Position numbers and translations under genes: made by a program
Origin: Actinacidiphila acidipaludis
Lineage (GTDB): Bacteria; Actinomycetota; Actinomycetes; Streptomycetales; Streptomycetaceae
Direction of reading: 5' to 3'
DNA length: 64,000 nucleotides
NCBI RefSeq assembly: GCF_019890725.1
Contig: NZ_JAINZZ010000034.1
Span: forward strand, 1 to 64,000
Notes under the pieces: generated by a model
Told to the model about the DNA's origin: nothing
What the model saw: the letters and a program-made list of their open reading frames with translations, nothing else
Databases searched by the model: none
Part shown: positions 1 to 7,720 of the stretch, in pieces
How positions within the stretch are numbered: position 1 is the stretch's first letter
Layout of the letters: every line of letters begins with the position of its first letter

Positions 1-180
1 ACGATGTGGTCGTTGGGGAGTCCGATTAGAAGGTTGTTTGGCGTGCAGTGAGTGACCTTCGTTCACCTATCTGAGCGAATCCTCGGAAATCGGTCACCCT
101 CTCATGGTGTGATCAGGTAAAACGCGCGCTGAGTGGCGGCCGGGGCCAGGGTGCCCCGGCGCGGCCGGGGAGGGGGAGTC

Positions 181-1446
181 ATGACGCTCCGCAGGGGGGA
201 GAACACGCCGCTGCCGACGGATGTCGTGCGGGTGGAGTTCGGCAGGACGGCAGATGGCGGCGGCCCGCGCACCGACCTGTGCGCGCTGCTGCTCACCGAG
301 GACCGGAAGGCGCGCGGGGCAGGGGACTTCGTCCACGCCGCCGCCCCGGTGCACGGGTCGGGCGCGGTGCGGTACGAGGGCGGCACGGCCGCCGGCGGGC
401 GGCTCGTCGACACCCTCGCCCTGGACCTGTCCGCGGTCGAGCCGGGAATCGCCACGGTGCTGGTCGTCGCCCGTGGCGACGGCGGCCCGTTCGGCCGCGT
501 GCCGGACATGTCGGTGCGGGCGTTGGCGAACAACACGGAGGTCGCCCGGTACGACTGCGGCGGTGCCGCGGGTGAGACGGCGTACGTCCTCGCCGAGTGC
601 TACCGGCGGGGCGGCGGCTGGCGGTTCCGCGCGGTCGGCCAGGGATACGCGAGCGGGCTGCCGGACCTCGCGGCGGCGTACGGGCTGGGCCCGGACGCGG
701 TGCCGGCGCTGCCGTCGGTGCCCGCGGGCGGGATCGGCGTTGCCGCGGGCGGTGGGCGGACCGTGCCCGCAACGGCGCCCGGGCCCGGACCTGTTCCAGC
801 GCCCGTCCCCGCCCCGGCACCTGAGCCTGCGCCCGCCCCGGCGCCGGTGCTGCTGACGAAGGTCACCCTGACCAAGCAGGCCCCCGCGGTCTCGCTCACC
901 AAGCAGGGCGCCACCTCGGGAGCGCTGCGCGTGACCCTCGACTGGCAGGCGCAGCAGCGCCGTTGGGGGCAGCGGCCGGTCGACCTGGACCTGTGCGCCC
1001 TGTACGAACTCGACGACGGCAGCAAGGGCGTGGTCCAGGCGCTCGGCAACTCCTTCGGCGCCCTCGACCGCCCGCCGTACATCCTGCTCGACGGCGACGA
1101 CCGGGCCGGCGGCACCGGCGAGCACCTCACCCTCAACCTCGACCGCGCCGCGTCGTTCCGGCGCGTGCTGGTCTTCGTCACCATCTACGAGGGCGCACGC
1201 AGCTTCGCCGGACTCCACGCCACCGTCACCCTGCGGCCCGAACGCGGCGCCGAGGTCGACTTCACGCTGGACGAGTGCACGGTCGAGTCGCCGGTCTGCG
1301 CCCTTGCCCTGCTGGTCCGCGAGGGCGACGAACTCGTGGTCCACCGGGAGGCGCGGTACCTCGTGCCACGGCGCGGGGTCAGCCCGCAGCGCACGGCCGA
1401 CTACGCCTACGGCTGGGGACTCGCCTGGAAACCGGGCCGCAAGTGA
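181..1446 (+). CDS. Two-domain TerD family protein
   Basis: Predicted 421-residue cytosolic stress protein of the TerD (tellurite resistance/calcium-binding) family. An N-terminal TerD-like domain (about 1-195) is joined by a Pro/Ala-rich linker (about 200-225) to a second, more canonical TerD domain that starts at the LTKVTLTKQ/VSLTKQG stretch and holds the VTLDWQAQ and DLDLCALYEL segments (about 230-415). The ATG at 181 is preferred over an upstream in-frame start at 133 because GGGGAGGGGGA lies just before it and the upstream part is low-complexity. No other ter genes are adjacent. TerD proteins are associated with tellurite, oxidative or calcium-linked stress; the exact role here is not determinable. 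Confidence 0.88.
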   Translation: MTLRRGENTPLPTDVVRVEFGRTADGGGPRTDLCALLLTEDRKARGAGDFVHAAAPVHGSGAVRYEGGTAAGGRLVDTLALDLSAVEPGIATVLVVARGDGGPFGRVPDMSVRALANNTEVARYDCGGAAGETAYVLAECYRRGGGWRFRAVGQGYASGLPDLAAAYGLGPDAVPALPSVPAGGIGVAAGGGRTVPATAPGPGPVPAPVPAPAPEPAPAPAPVLLTKVTLTKQAPAVSLTKQGATSGALRVTLDWQAQQRRWGQRPVDLDLCALYELDDGSKGVVQALGNSFGALDRPPYILLDGDDRAGGTGEHLTLNLDRAASFRRVLVFVTIYEGARSFAGLHATVTLRPERGAEVDFTLDECTVESPVCALALLVREGDELVVHREARYLVPRRGVSPQRTADYAYGWGLAWKPGRK

Positions 1447-1452
1447 CGGACG

Positions 1453-1469
1453 CCTGACGCATCGTCAGG
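1453..1469. terminator. Hairpin between convergent terD-like and glycosyltransferase genes
   Basis: Perfect inverted repeat CCTGACG-CAT-CGTCAGG followed on the plus strand by AAAAAG. It sits in the 36-bp gap between two convergent genes, seven bases after the terD-family stop codon, so it could serve both transcripts. Confidence 0.5.
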
Positions 1470-1482
1470 AAAAAGGGCCGGG

Positions 1483-2649
1483 TCACACCAGCGTGTCGTC
1501 CGGGCGCGCATAGGTGCGGCCCTTCCAGGCCGCACCGCGTCCCCGGTAGTGCTCCACCGCCGAGTCGACCGTCATCAGCAGGTACAGCGCGGCCGTGTAC
1601 GGCAGCAGCGGGGCCAGCCACGGCGGCTGGCGGTAGTAGCGCAGCATCGGCAGGTAGGTGCCGGTCATCACCGCCCACGCGGCCAGGCCCAGACCGGCCA
1701 GCGGCCACGCCCCGGCGGCGGCGCCCCCGATCGCGGCGGCGGGCGGCGCCAGGTAGATCAGCGCCAGCCCCACGACGGTCCCGGCCAGCAGCGCCGGGCT
1801 GTGGCGCAGTTGGGCGTACGCGCTGCGCGAGACCATCCGCCACAGCTCACCCAGACCCGGGTACGGACGCACGCTGTCCACCCGCTCGGCCAGGCCCAGC
1901 CAGATCCGCCCGCCCGAGCGCTTGACGGCGCGCGACAGCGCGACGTCGTCGATCACCGACTGCCGGATGGCGTCCGGCACGCGCGCGGCCTCCGCCGTCG
2001 CCGAACGCAGCAGGACGCAGCCGCCGGCCGCCGCCGCGGTGCGCGAGCCCGCGCGGTTCACCCAGCGGAAGGGGTAGAGCTGCGCGAAGAAGTACACGAA
2101 GGCCGGCACGATCAGGCGCTCCCAGCCCGTGGTGACCCGCAACCGGGCCATCTGGGACACCATGTCGAGGTCCGCGGCGACGGCGGCGGTCACCAGCGAG
2201 CGCAGGCTGTCCGGGCGGTGGGCGATGTCGGCGTCGGTCAGCAGCAGGAACTCCGCGCCGCTCCGCTCGCGCGCCTGGGCCATGCCGTGACGGACCGCCC
2301 ACAGCTTGCCGGTCCAGCCGGCCGGGGGCTCGCCCGGCGAGGTCACCGTCAACGGCAGTCCGCCGTGCGTGGCGTGGAGGGAGCGGGCGAGGTCGCCGGT
2401 GCCGTCCGTGCTGCCGTCGTCGACGAGGAAGACGGTGGCCGGGCCCGGGTAGTCCTGGGCGAGGAGGGACGGCAGGCTCACGGGCAGGACCTCGGCCTCG
2501 TCCCGGGCGGGGACGACGACCGCGACGGCCGGCCAGGTTGCCGGTTCGGCGCCGGTGCGGGGGAGGCGCACATCCGTGCGCCAGAACATTCCCTGGGCCA
2601 GGAGGAGCCAGAGCCAGGCGCAGAGCGCCACCACGGCAATCACGATCAT
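1483..2649 (-). CDS. HpnB-like family 2 glycosyltransferase, membrane
   Basis: Membrane glycosyltransferase of 388 residues. An N-terminal TM segment (about 1-20) precedes a GT2 catalytic domain: VVVPARDEAE, then the VFLVDDGSTDGT nucleotide-sugar motif, the LLTDADIAH metal-binding DxD region and the SVIDDVALSRAVKRSGG acceptor/base region. Two or three C-terminal TM segments follow (about 285-370). The layout matches HpnB, named from hopanoid clusters, but no hopanoid gene lies near. Start chosen at ATG 2649, where the first TM begins (MIVIAVVALC); a GTG three codons upstream is equally possible, and the longer frame to 2838 is Arg-rich shadow sequence. Substrate unknown. Confidence 0.85.
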   Translation of the reverse strand: MIVIAVVALCAWLWLLLAQGMFWRTDVRLPRTGAEPATWPAVAVVVPARDEAEVLPVSLPSLLAQDYPGPATVFLVDDGSTDGTGDLARSLHATHGGLPLTVTSPGEPPAGWTGKLWAVRHGMAQARERSGAEFLLLTDADIAHRPDSLRSLVTAAVAADLDMVSQMARLRVTTGWERLIVPAFVYFFAQLYPFRWVNRAGSRTAAAAGGCVLLRSATAEAARVPDAIRQSVIDDVALSRAVKRSGGRIWLGLAERVDSVRPYPGLGELWRMVSRSAYAQLRHSPALLAGTVVGLALIYLAPPAAAIGGAAAGAWPLAGLGLAAWAVMTGTYLPMLRYYRQPPWLAPLLPYTAALYLLMTVDSAVEHYRGRGAAWKGRTYARPDDTLV

Positions 2650-2971
2650 CGTGTCCACGGTGGGCAGTCTGCCGTACCGCGCCCTCCGCCGGGATACGGC
2701 TCTCCTCGCAGGGTCCGGCCCTGCCTCCGTCCGCCGGGATACGGCACTCCTCGTTGCGGGCGCGGCCGGCGCGTCGGCGGCTCTCCGCCGGTGGTGGGCC
2801 CGGCGGGCTGCGCCCGCCAGCTGCTCCCACCGCGCCACCCGTGCACCTCGCGTCGTGGGGTGCGGGTGGCCCCAGCCGCGGTGTCCGTTGCCTCGGTGAC
2901 CGCGCGCCGGTGGCCGGTCCTGCGCGGTGGGGGTGGAGAGGGCGGGGAGGGCGTGCGCTTATGGTGGGGGC
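2650..2971. promoter_or_regulatory. Divergent intergenic region with a 23-bp direct repeat
   Basis: This 322-bp spacer separates the divergent glycosyltransferase and racemase genes. It holds two copies of a 23-bp element beginning CCGCCGGGATACGG (2686-2708 and 2731-2753, one mismatch, 45 bp apart). On the plus strand TATGGT (2960-2965) sits 6 nt before the racemase GTG start. No gene is seen in it. Confidence 0.45.
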
Positions 2972-3754
2972 GTGAAGATCGGGCTGGTGGACTCGGGGAT
3001 CGGACTGCTCGCCGCGGCTGCGGCCCTGCGGCGGGTACGCGCGGACGCGGACCTGGTGCTGGCGTCGGACCCGGAGGGCCTGCCCTGGGGGCCGCGCAGC
3101 GCCGACGACGTGACGGCCCGGGCCCTGGACTGCGCACGGGCCGCGGCCTCGTACGGCCTGGACGCCCTGGTCGTCGCCTGCAACACCGCCTCCGTGCACG
3201 CCCTGCCCGCCCTTCGTGCCGCGTTCGAGCCGGACCTGCCGGTCGTCGGCACGGTTCCGGCGATCAAGCCCGCCGCGGCCACCCACGGCACGGTGGCCAT
3301 CTGGGCCACTCCCGCGACGACGGGCAGCGCCTACCAGCGCGCGCTGATCGAGGAGTTCGGCAACGGCGCCGAGATCACCGAGGTGCCGTGCCCGGGTCTG
3401 GCGGCCGCCGTGCAGAGCGCCGACGGCGAGGCCGTCGCCGCGGCCGTCGCGGCCGCGGCCGAACTCACCCCGGCCGGCGTCGGCGCCGTCGTGCTCGGCT
3501 GCACGCACTACGAACTGGTCGGCGAGCTGATCTCGGCGGCCGTCCCGGGGGCCGCCCTGTACGGTTCCGCGGACGCCGTCGCCGCCCAGGTGCTGCGCCG
3601 GATCGGCGCCGCGCCCTACCCCGGGTCGCTCACCGCCGAGGACCGGTCCGGAACCCTGGACGTGCTGCTCAACGGCCGTCCGTCGCCGCTGCCGGACGTC
3701 GCGCTGGCGTATCCGGAAGGTGTGCTGCTGGCGGCCGCGCCCGCCACGGCGTGA
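2972..3754 (+). CDS. Glutamate racemase family protein (MurI-like)
   Basis: Aspartate/glutamate racemase superfamily enzyme of 260 residues, predicted to interconvert L- and D-glutamate for peptidoglycan synthesis. It has the DSGIG N-terminal motif (about 7-11) and the two Cys-containing catalytic motifs, ACNTAS (about 69-74) and GCTHYEL (about 173-179), which carry the two-base cysteines of the family. The GTG at 2972 puts VKIGLVDSGIG at the N-terminus, as in family members; it has no strong Shine-Dalgarno but a TATGGT hexamer 6 nt upstream, so a leaderless mRNA is likely. Streptomyces often encode another MurI, so which one is the essential copy cannot be judged. Confidence 0.85.
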   Translation: MKIGLVDSGIGLLAAAAALRRVRADADLVLASDPEGLPWGPRSADDVTARALDCARAAASYGLDALVVACNTASVHALPALRAAFEPDLPVVGTVPAIKPAAATHGTVAIWATPATTGSAYQRALIEEFGNGAEITEVPCPGLAAAVQSADGEAVAAAVAAAAELTPAGVGAVVLGCTHYELVGELISAAVPGAALYGSADAVAAQVLRRIGAAPYPGSLTAEDRSGTLDVLLNGRPSPLPDVALAYPEGVLLAAAPATA

Positions 3755-3798
3755 CGCAGGACGCTGGCGCGAACGCCTTCGCTGAGTACGCTTCGACC

Positions 3799-4344
3799 AT
3801 GACGCACGCTCCTCGGCCGGCGAACCGTGCGCCCCAGGTGTGGACGGGCCGGGCCAGTAATCGTATGCAGTGGCTGCTCGCAGGGACGGGCGCCGCGTGC
3901 CTGGCCCTGGGCATCCTGTTGGCCGTCAACGGCCCCGGCGCCTCGGGACTGGTCCCGCTGGTGATGTCTGTCGTGGGCTGCCTGGCCGTGGGCCTGCTGG
4001 TGCTGTTCGGCACCGTCGCCTTCACTCATGTGCACGTCAGCATCGACCGGGACGCGGTGCACGTGCGCTGCGGCCACATCGGTGTCCCGCGGCGCCGGAT
4101 CCCGATGAAGGACGTCAGCGGCGCGCAGCTCGCCCCGGTGGTCAGCCCCAGGGCGTGGGGCGGCTGGGGGTACCGCTGGCGGCCGGAGAAGGGCACGGCC
4201 GTGGTGGTGCGGCGCGGTCCCGGCGTGGTCATCGACCTCGGCACCGGCCACCGCTTCACCGTGACCGTGGACGACGCCGAGGGCGCGGTGCAGACGATCC
4301 GCGACCTGCTGCACACGCGCGCGCGCCCCTCGGGCCGCGTCTGA
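3799..4344 (+). CDS. Two-TM membrane protein of unknown function
   Basis: Hypothetical 181-residue protein. Residues about 22-45 and 50-75 are hydrophobic (MQWLLAGTGAACLALGILLA and a second Leu/Val-rich segment), giving a hairpin in the membrane. The soluble C-terminal domain (about 80-175) is beta-rich, with HVHVSIDRDAVHVRCG and a WGYRWRPEKGTAVVVRRGPG stretch, reminiscent of PH-like/DUF3093-type membrane proteins, but I do not assign it. The ATG at 3799 lacks a Shine-Dalgarno but has TACGCT at 3787-3792, exactly 6 nt upstream, consistent with leaderless expression. Confidence 0.75.
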   Translation: MTHAPRPANRAPQVWTGRASNRMQWLLAGTGAACLALGILLAVNGPGASGLVPLVMSVVGCLAVGLLVLFGTVAFTHVHVSIDRDAVHVRCGHIGVPRRRIPMKDVSGAQLAPVVSPRAWGGWGYRWRPEKGTAVVVRRGPGVVIDLGTGHRFTVTVDDAEGAVQTIRDLLHTRARPSGRV

Positions 4345-4451
4345 CCCGTCCGGCCGAACCGGTCCGCGCCGATTCCGCGGGCCCCGGTCGCGGCCGCCCG
4401 GGCCGCCGAAGCCGGGACGTCTCACTCGGACGGCTCAACGCCGCCGTTCGG

Positions 4452-5528
4452 TCAGAGCTCCGGGTTCAGCGGCTGCGCCGTCGCCAGTCCCGCGACGAAC
4501 CCCGCGCTCGCGGTCACGACCGCATAACTCAGCACGTGGTCGACGGTGGCCAGCATGGCCAGACCGGTGAGCGCCGCACCGGCGGTCAGGACCACGGGAG
4601 TCGGACGTGACGAACGCCACAGAGCGCACAGCACCCACCCGAAGGCCGCTGCCAGCAGCAGCACTCCGGGCACGCCCTGCTCGGCCGCCAGCTGCAGCGG
4701 CGCGGACTGGGGCGACGGCGCGGCCGGCCCGTCGGCGGCCGGCAGGCTGCTGCTCTCGTCGCCGAACCGCTCGGGGCCGACGCCCCGCAGCGGGTGGTGC
4801 TCGGCGACGGTGACGGCCTCGTGCCACAACTGCACGCGCGGCTGGGTGAGCTGGCCGGTCAGCGACTCGGTCAGGCCGGCCGGCAGCGCGTCCACCGCGA
4901 CCGCGTAGCTCGTTCCGGAGGCCAGGATCGCGGCGATCGCCAGCCCGGCGAGGCCGAGCAGACGGTGCTCGCGCATCCGGGCCGCGGCCAGGGAGCAGAG
5001 CACGACGGCGGCGCCCGCGGCGAAGGCGGCGGCCGACCCGAGCGCGAGGGCGGTCACCACGGCGCCCGCGCCCAGCAGGCGCAGGGCGGTGCGCCGCACC
5101 CGGCCGGCGCAGGTCCAGGCGGCGCAGCAGGCCGCGCCGGTCGCCAGCACCAGCAGGGCCGCGTCGGCGTTGGCGTAGCCGAGGGGCGGCGGCCCGGCGG
5201 CGGCCGACAGCCGGGAGGGCGGGACGAGGACCAGGCCGAGCACGGTGAGGGCGGCGAGCGCGGGCGCCAGCACCGGAAGGAGCGCGCCGAAGATCCGCCC
5301 GGCGGCGTACCCCGCGGCCACCGCGAGCAGGGCGAGCAGCGTGCCCTCGGGGCGGGCCGGCCGGCCCGCGGCGGCGACCAGCGCCCAGACGGCGCAGCAC
5401 ACCATGACCACGACGCCGGCCGCGTCGGTGGCGCCGCTGTGCGGCCGCCCGGCGCGCAGCGGCGCGCCGGCGGCGTCGCTCCGGCCCGCGCGTGCCGCGT
5501 CCGGCGGGCCGCCCGCCGTCATGTCCAT
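4452..5528 (-). CDS. Polytopic membrane protein, O-antigen ligase-like
   Basis: Protein of 358 residues with roughly ten hydrophobic helices. After the first eight helices comes a periplasmic-loop motif, QLWHEAVTVAEHHPLRGVGPERFG (about 225-250), which is the hallmark of the O-antigen ligase/Wzy polymerase superfamily (W-x-A-x(4,6)-HPLxGVGPGxF). Three more TM segments follow. Members transfer or polymerise cell-surface glycans; the acceptor here is unknown and there is no glycan cluster beside it. It is convergent with the preceding 181-residue gene. Confidence 0.7.
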   Translation of the reverse strand: MDMTAGGPPDAARAGRSDAAGAPLRAGRPHSGATDAAGVVVMVCCAVWALVAAAGRPARPEGTLLALLAVAAGYAAGRIFGALLPVLAPALAALTVLGLVLVPPSRLSAAAGPPPLGYANADAALLVLATGAACCAAWTCAGRVRRTALRLLGAGAVVTALALGSAAAFAAGAAVVLCSLAAARMREHRLLGLAGLAIAAILASGTSYAVAVDALPAGLTESLTGQLTQPRVQLWHEAVTVAEHHPLRGVGPERFGDESSSLPAADGPAAPSPQSAPLQLAAEQGVPGVLLLAAAFGWVLCALWRSSRPTPVVLTAGAALTGLAMLATVDHVLSYAVVTASAGFVAGLATAQPLNPEL

Positions 5529-5722
5529 CCCCCGGTACCCCCTGCCGCCACCCGGCCGCGACGGGGTGGCCCGTCACGCCCGCGTTCCCCGCGTGGGCGC
5601 TCTCCTGCGGTCACCGTAACGGGTGCGGGGGCCCGCTGTGGATATGTTGTGCGGGAACCTCGCCGTACTTGTGAAACCTGGTACTGATGTGGCGTTCACC
5701 CTCCGTCTCGTAGGCTCGGGCC

Positions 5723-6205
5723 ATGGCGATTCCCCAATTCATCCAGGACATCCGCGCGAAGGCGGGGGACACCCTGCTGTTTCTGCCCGGCGTGGTGATG
5801 GTGGTCTTCGACGATCGTGGCCGCGTCCTGCTCAACCGGCGCGCGGACTCCGGGAAGTGGGCCCTCATCAGCGGCATCCCGGACCCGGGTGAGCAGCCGG
5901 CCGAGGCCGCGGTGCGGGAGATCCACGAGGAGACGGGCGTGAGCGCCGTCGTCGAGCGGGTGCTCAGTGTCTTCACCAACGAGCCGGTGCTCTACCCCAA
6001 CGGCGACCGGGCGCAGTACATCGACATCGTGCTGCGCTGCCGGGCGGTGGGCGGCGACGCCCGGGTGAACGACGACGAGTCCCTGGACGTGGGCTGGTTC
6101 GCGGTCGACGAGCTGCCGGAGCTGGGCCCGATCGCCCGCGGCCGGATCGCGCTGGCGCTGCGCGACGAACCGACCTGGTTCGCCCCGGCCGACGCCCTGC
6201 CATAG
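5723..6205 (+). CDS. NUDIX hydrolase
   Basis: A 160-residue cytosolic NUDIX pyrophosphohydrolase with a perfect NUDIX box at residues 51-73, reading G-x5-E-x7-REIHEETGV, which binds the metal and nucleoside-diphosphate-X substrate. Upstream beta strands (LPGVVMVVFDDRGRVLLNRR) and the downstream QYIDIVLRCRA strand fit a complete fold. The start has no Shine-Dalgarno; TAGGCT at 5711-5716 lies 6 nt before ATG, suggesting a leaderless transcript. Substrate cannot be inferred from sequence. Confidence 0.9.
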   Translation: MAIPQFIQDIRAKAGDTLLFLPGVVMVVFDDRGRVLLNRRADSGKWALISGIPDPGEQPAEAAVREIHEETGVSAVVERVLSVFTNEPVLYPNGDRAQYIDIVLRCRAVGGDARVNDDESLDVGWFAVDELPELGPIARGRIALALRDEPTWFAPADALP

Positions 6206-6235
6206 CCAGCCGCACCGCGATTGTTTCGTCAACAT

Positions 6236-6265
6236 GTTCAATCTTTGCGTGAAAACTGATTGAAC
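6236..6265. promoter_or_regulatory. Inverted repeat in AT-rich spacer before ABC remnant
   Basis: Perfect 8-bp arms GTTCAATC and GATTGAAC separated by 14 nt, inside an unusually AT-rich stretch (about 6218-6275) of an otherwise very GC-rich window. It sits about 120 bp upstream of the truncated ABC transporter gene. Likely a former operator/promoter of that operon; regulator unknown. Confidence 0.4.
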
Positions 6266-6387
6266 CTTACGCCTCTCTTCTGATGGGATGCCTCTGCTCC
6301 GGCGCGTCCTGACCCGCGCCGGAGCACAGCACACCGCACGCGGCCGGCCCGGACGGGCCCGGTCGCGCACTCGGGGGGAGGGCGCAG

Positions 6388-6996
6388 GTGTCCGAGGCCG
6401 CCACAACCGATCCGTCCGGTACCGCGGGTCCGGCCGCCGCGGACCGCCCCGCCGAGGCGGCCGCGCCGCTGATCGAGGCGGCCGACCTGCGGAAGGCGCA
6501 CGCCGCGCGGGGCGACGGCACACCGACCGAGGCCGTCGCCGGCATCGACTTCCAGGTCCGGCGCGGCGAGGCCTTCGGTTTCCTCGGCCCCGACGGCGCG
6601 GGCAAGTCCACGACCATGCGCATGATCGCCGCCGTGTCACCGGTGTCCGGCGGGCGGCTGCGCGTCCTCGGCATGGACCCTTCGGTGCGGGGTCCCGAGA
6701 TCCGGGCCCGGCTCGGCTCGGTACCCCAGGACGACACCCTGGACACCGAGTTGACGGTCCGCGAGAACCTGCTGGTCTACGGCAGGTACTTCGGTCTGCC
6801 GCGCGCGGTGGTGCGTCAACGCGCCTCCCGCCTGCTGGAGTTCGCCCGGCTGGCGGACAAGGCCGACGAGCAGGTGGAGGAGCTGTCCGGGGGCATGCGC
6901 CGGCGGCTGACCATCGCCCGCTCGCTGGTCAACGACCCGGAGATCCTGCTGCGGGACCCGTCCTGCTCACCGGGCTGGCGTTCGGCACGCCGCTGA
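6388..6996 (+). pseudogene. Truncated ABC exporter ATP-binding subunit (DrrA type)
   Basis: Begins as a normal drug-exporter ATPase: GTG start with GGGGGGAG seven bases upstream, Walker A GPDGAGKSTT (about 71-80), Q-loop VPQDD, and signature ELSGGMRRRLTIARSL (about 166-181). After NDPEILL the protein leaves the family: the Walker B DEPTxGLD, D-loop and H-loop are missing, and the frame ends 12 codons later. The DNA continues directly into the interior of an ABC permease in another frame, so a deletion has removed the ATPase C-terminus and the permease N-terminus. The heptamer TCCTGCT occurs at 6943-6949 and again at 6961-6967, at the join. It could not hydrolyse ATP as a canonical NBD. Confidence 0.75.
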
Positions 6997-7595
6997 TGGC
7001 CTGGGCGGTGACCGTCGAGCGGCAGGACAGGCTCAACGGGCTGTACCGCTTCGTGGTCATGCCGCTCTACATGTTCTCCAGCACCTTCTTCCCGGTCGGC
7101 CAACTCCCCGTCTGGGCGCGGCCGCTCGCCGCGTGCTCGCCGCTGTACCAGGGCGTGGAGCCCGGGCTCGCCGGTCCCGCCGCCCTGGTCGAGCGCAATC
7201 TCGTCATCCACCGCCACACCTGGTACCTGCTGCTGGCCGAGATCTTCGAACCGCTGCGGTACCTGCTGTCGACGGGCCTGGGCATCGGCGCCCTCGTCGG
7301 CCGGGTGCCCGGCCTCGGCGACCCCTCGGTGCGCTACGTCGAGTTCGTCGCCCCCGCGCTGCTCGCCACCGCCGCGATGAACGGGGCCATGAACGAGACC
7401 ACCTTCACCGTGTTCGGCAAGCTGAAGCTGCTGCGCACCTACGACTCCATCCTGGCCACGCCGCTGCGGGCCAGGGACGTGGCCGTCGGCGAGGTGCTGT
7501 GGGCGCTCCTGCGGGGCACGGCGGTGACGGTGGTCTTCGGCACGGCCGCCATGGCGCTGGCGCTGCGGCGTCTGGAACGCACCCTCACGCGCTGA
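6957..7595 (+). pseudogene. Chimeric remnant of two ABC-2 permeases, order inverted
   Basis: This frame encodes, first, the C-terminal half of an ABC-2 (DrrB-type) permease (VLLTGLAFGTPLMAWAVTVE through FFPVGQLPVWARPLAACSPLYQGVE). It then encodes the N-terminal half of a second permease (ALVERNLVIHRHTWYLLLAE through TFTVFGKLKLLRTYDSILATPL), and finally only a short C-terminal tail (LRRLERTLTR). The usual order is therefore inverted within one ORF. An ATG at 6996 overlaps the stop of the truncated ATPase (TGATG), giving a potential 199-residue product. The simplest reading is an ATPase-permease-permease operon that suffered three internal deletions. Expression of the chimera cannot be excluded. 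Confidence 0.72.
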
Positions 7596-7626
7596 CCGCG
7601 GCGGCGCGGCGTCCCTCCCGCCGCGG
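7596..7626 (+). terminator. GC-rich hairpin after ABC remnant
   Basis: Arms CCGCGGCGG and CCGCCGCGG (9 bp, perfect) with a 13-nt loop start at the stop codon of the chimeric permease. An 11-bp perfect palindrome GATGTCACATC follows at 7628-7638 and may belong to the promoter of the efflux gene downstream. Confidence 0.4.
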
Positions 7627-7720
7627 CGATGTCACATCCCGCTCGGCCGGTCCTCTCTTGAAGGCACACGAGCTGAGCGAGACCACGGGCGCGCGCCGCC
7701 CGCGGGCAAGGAGGAACATC

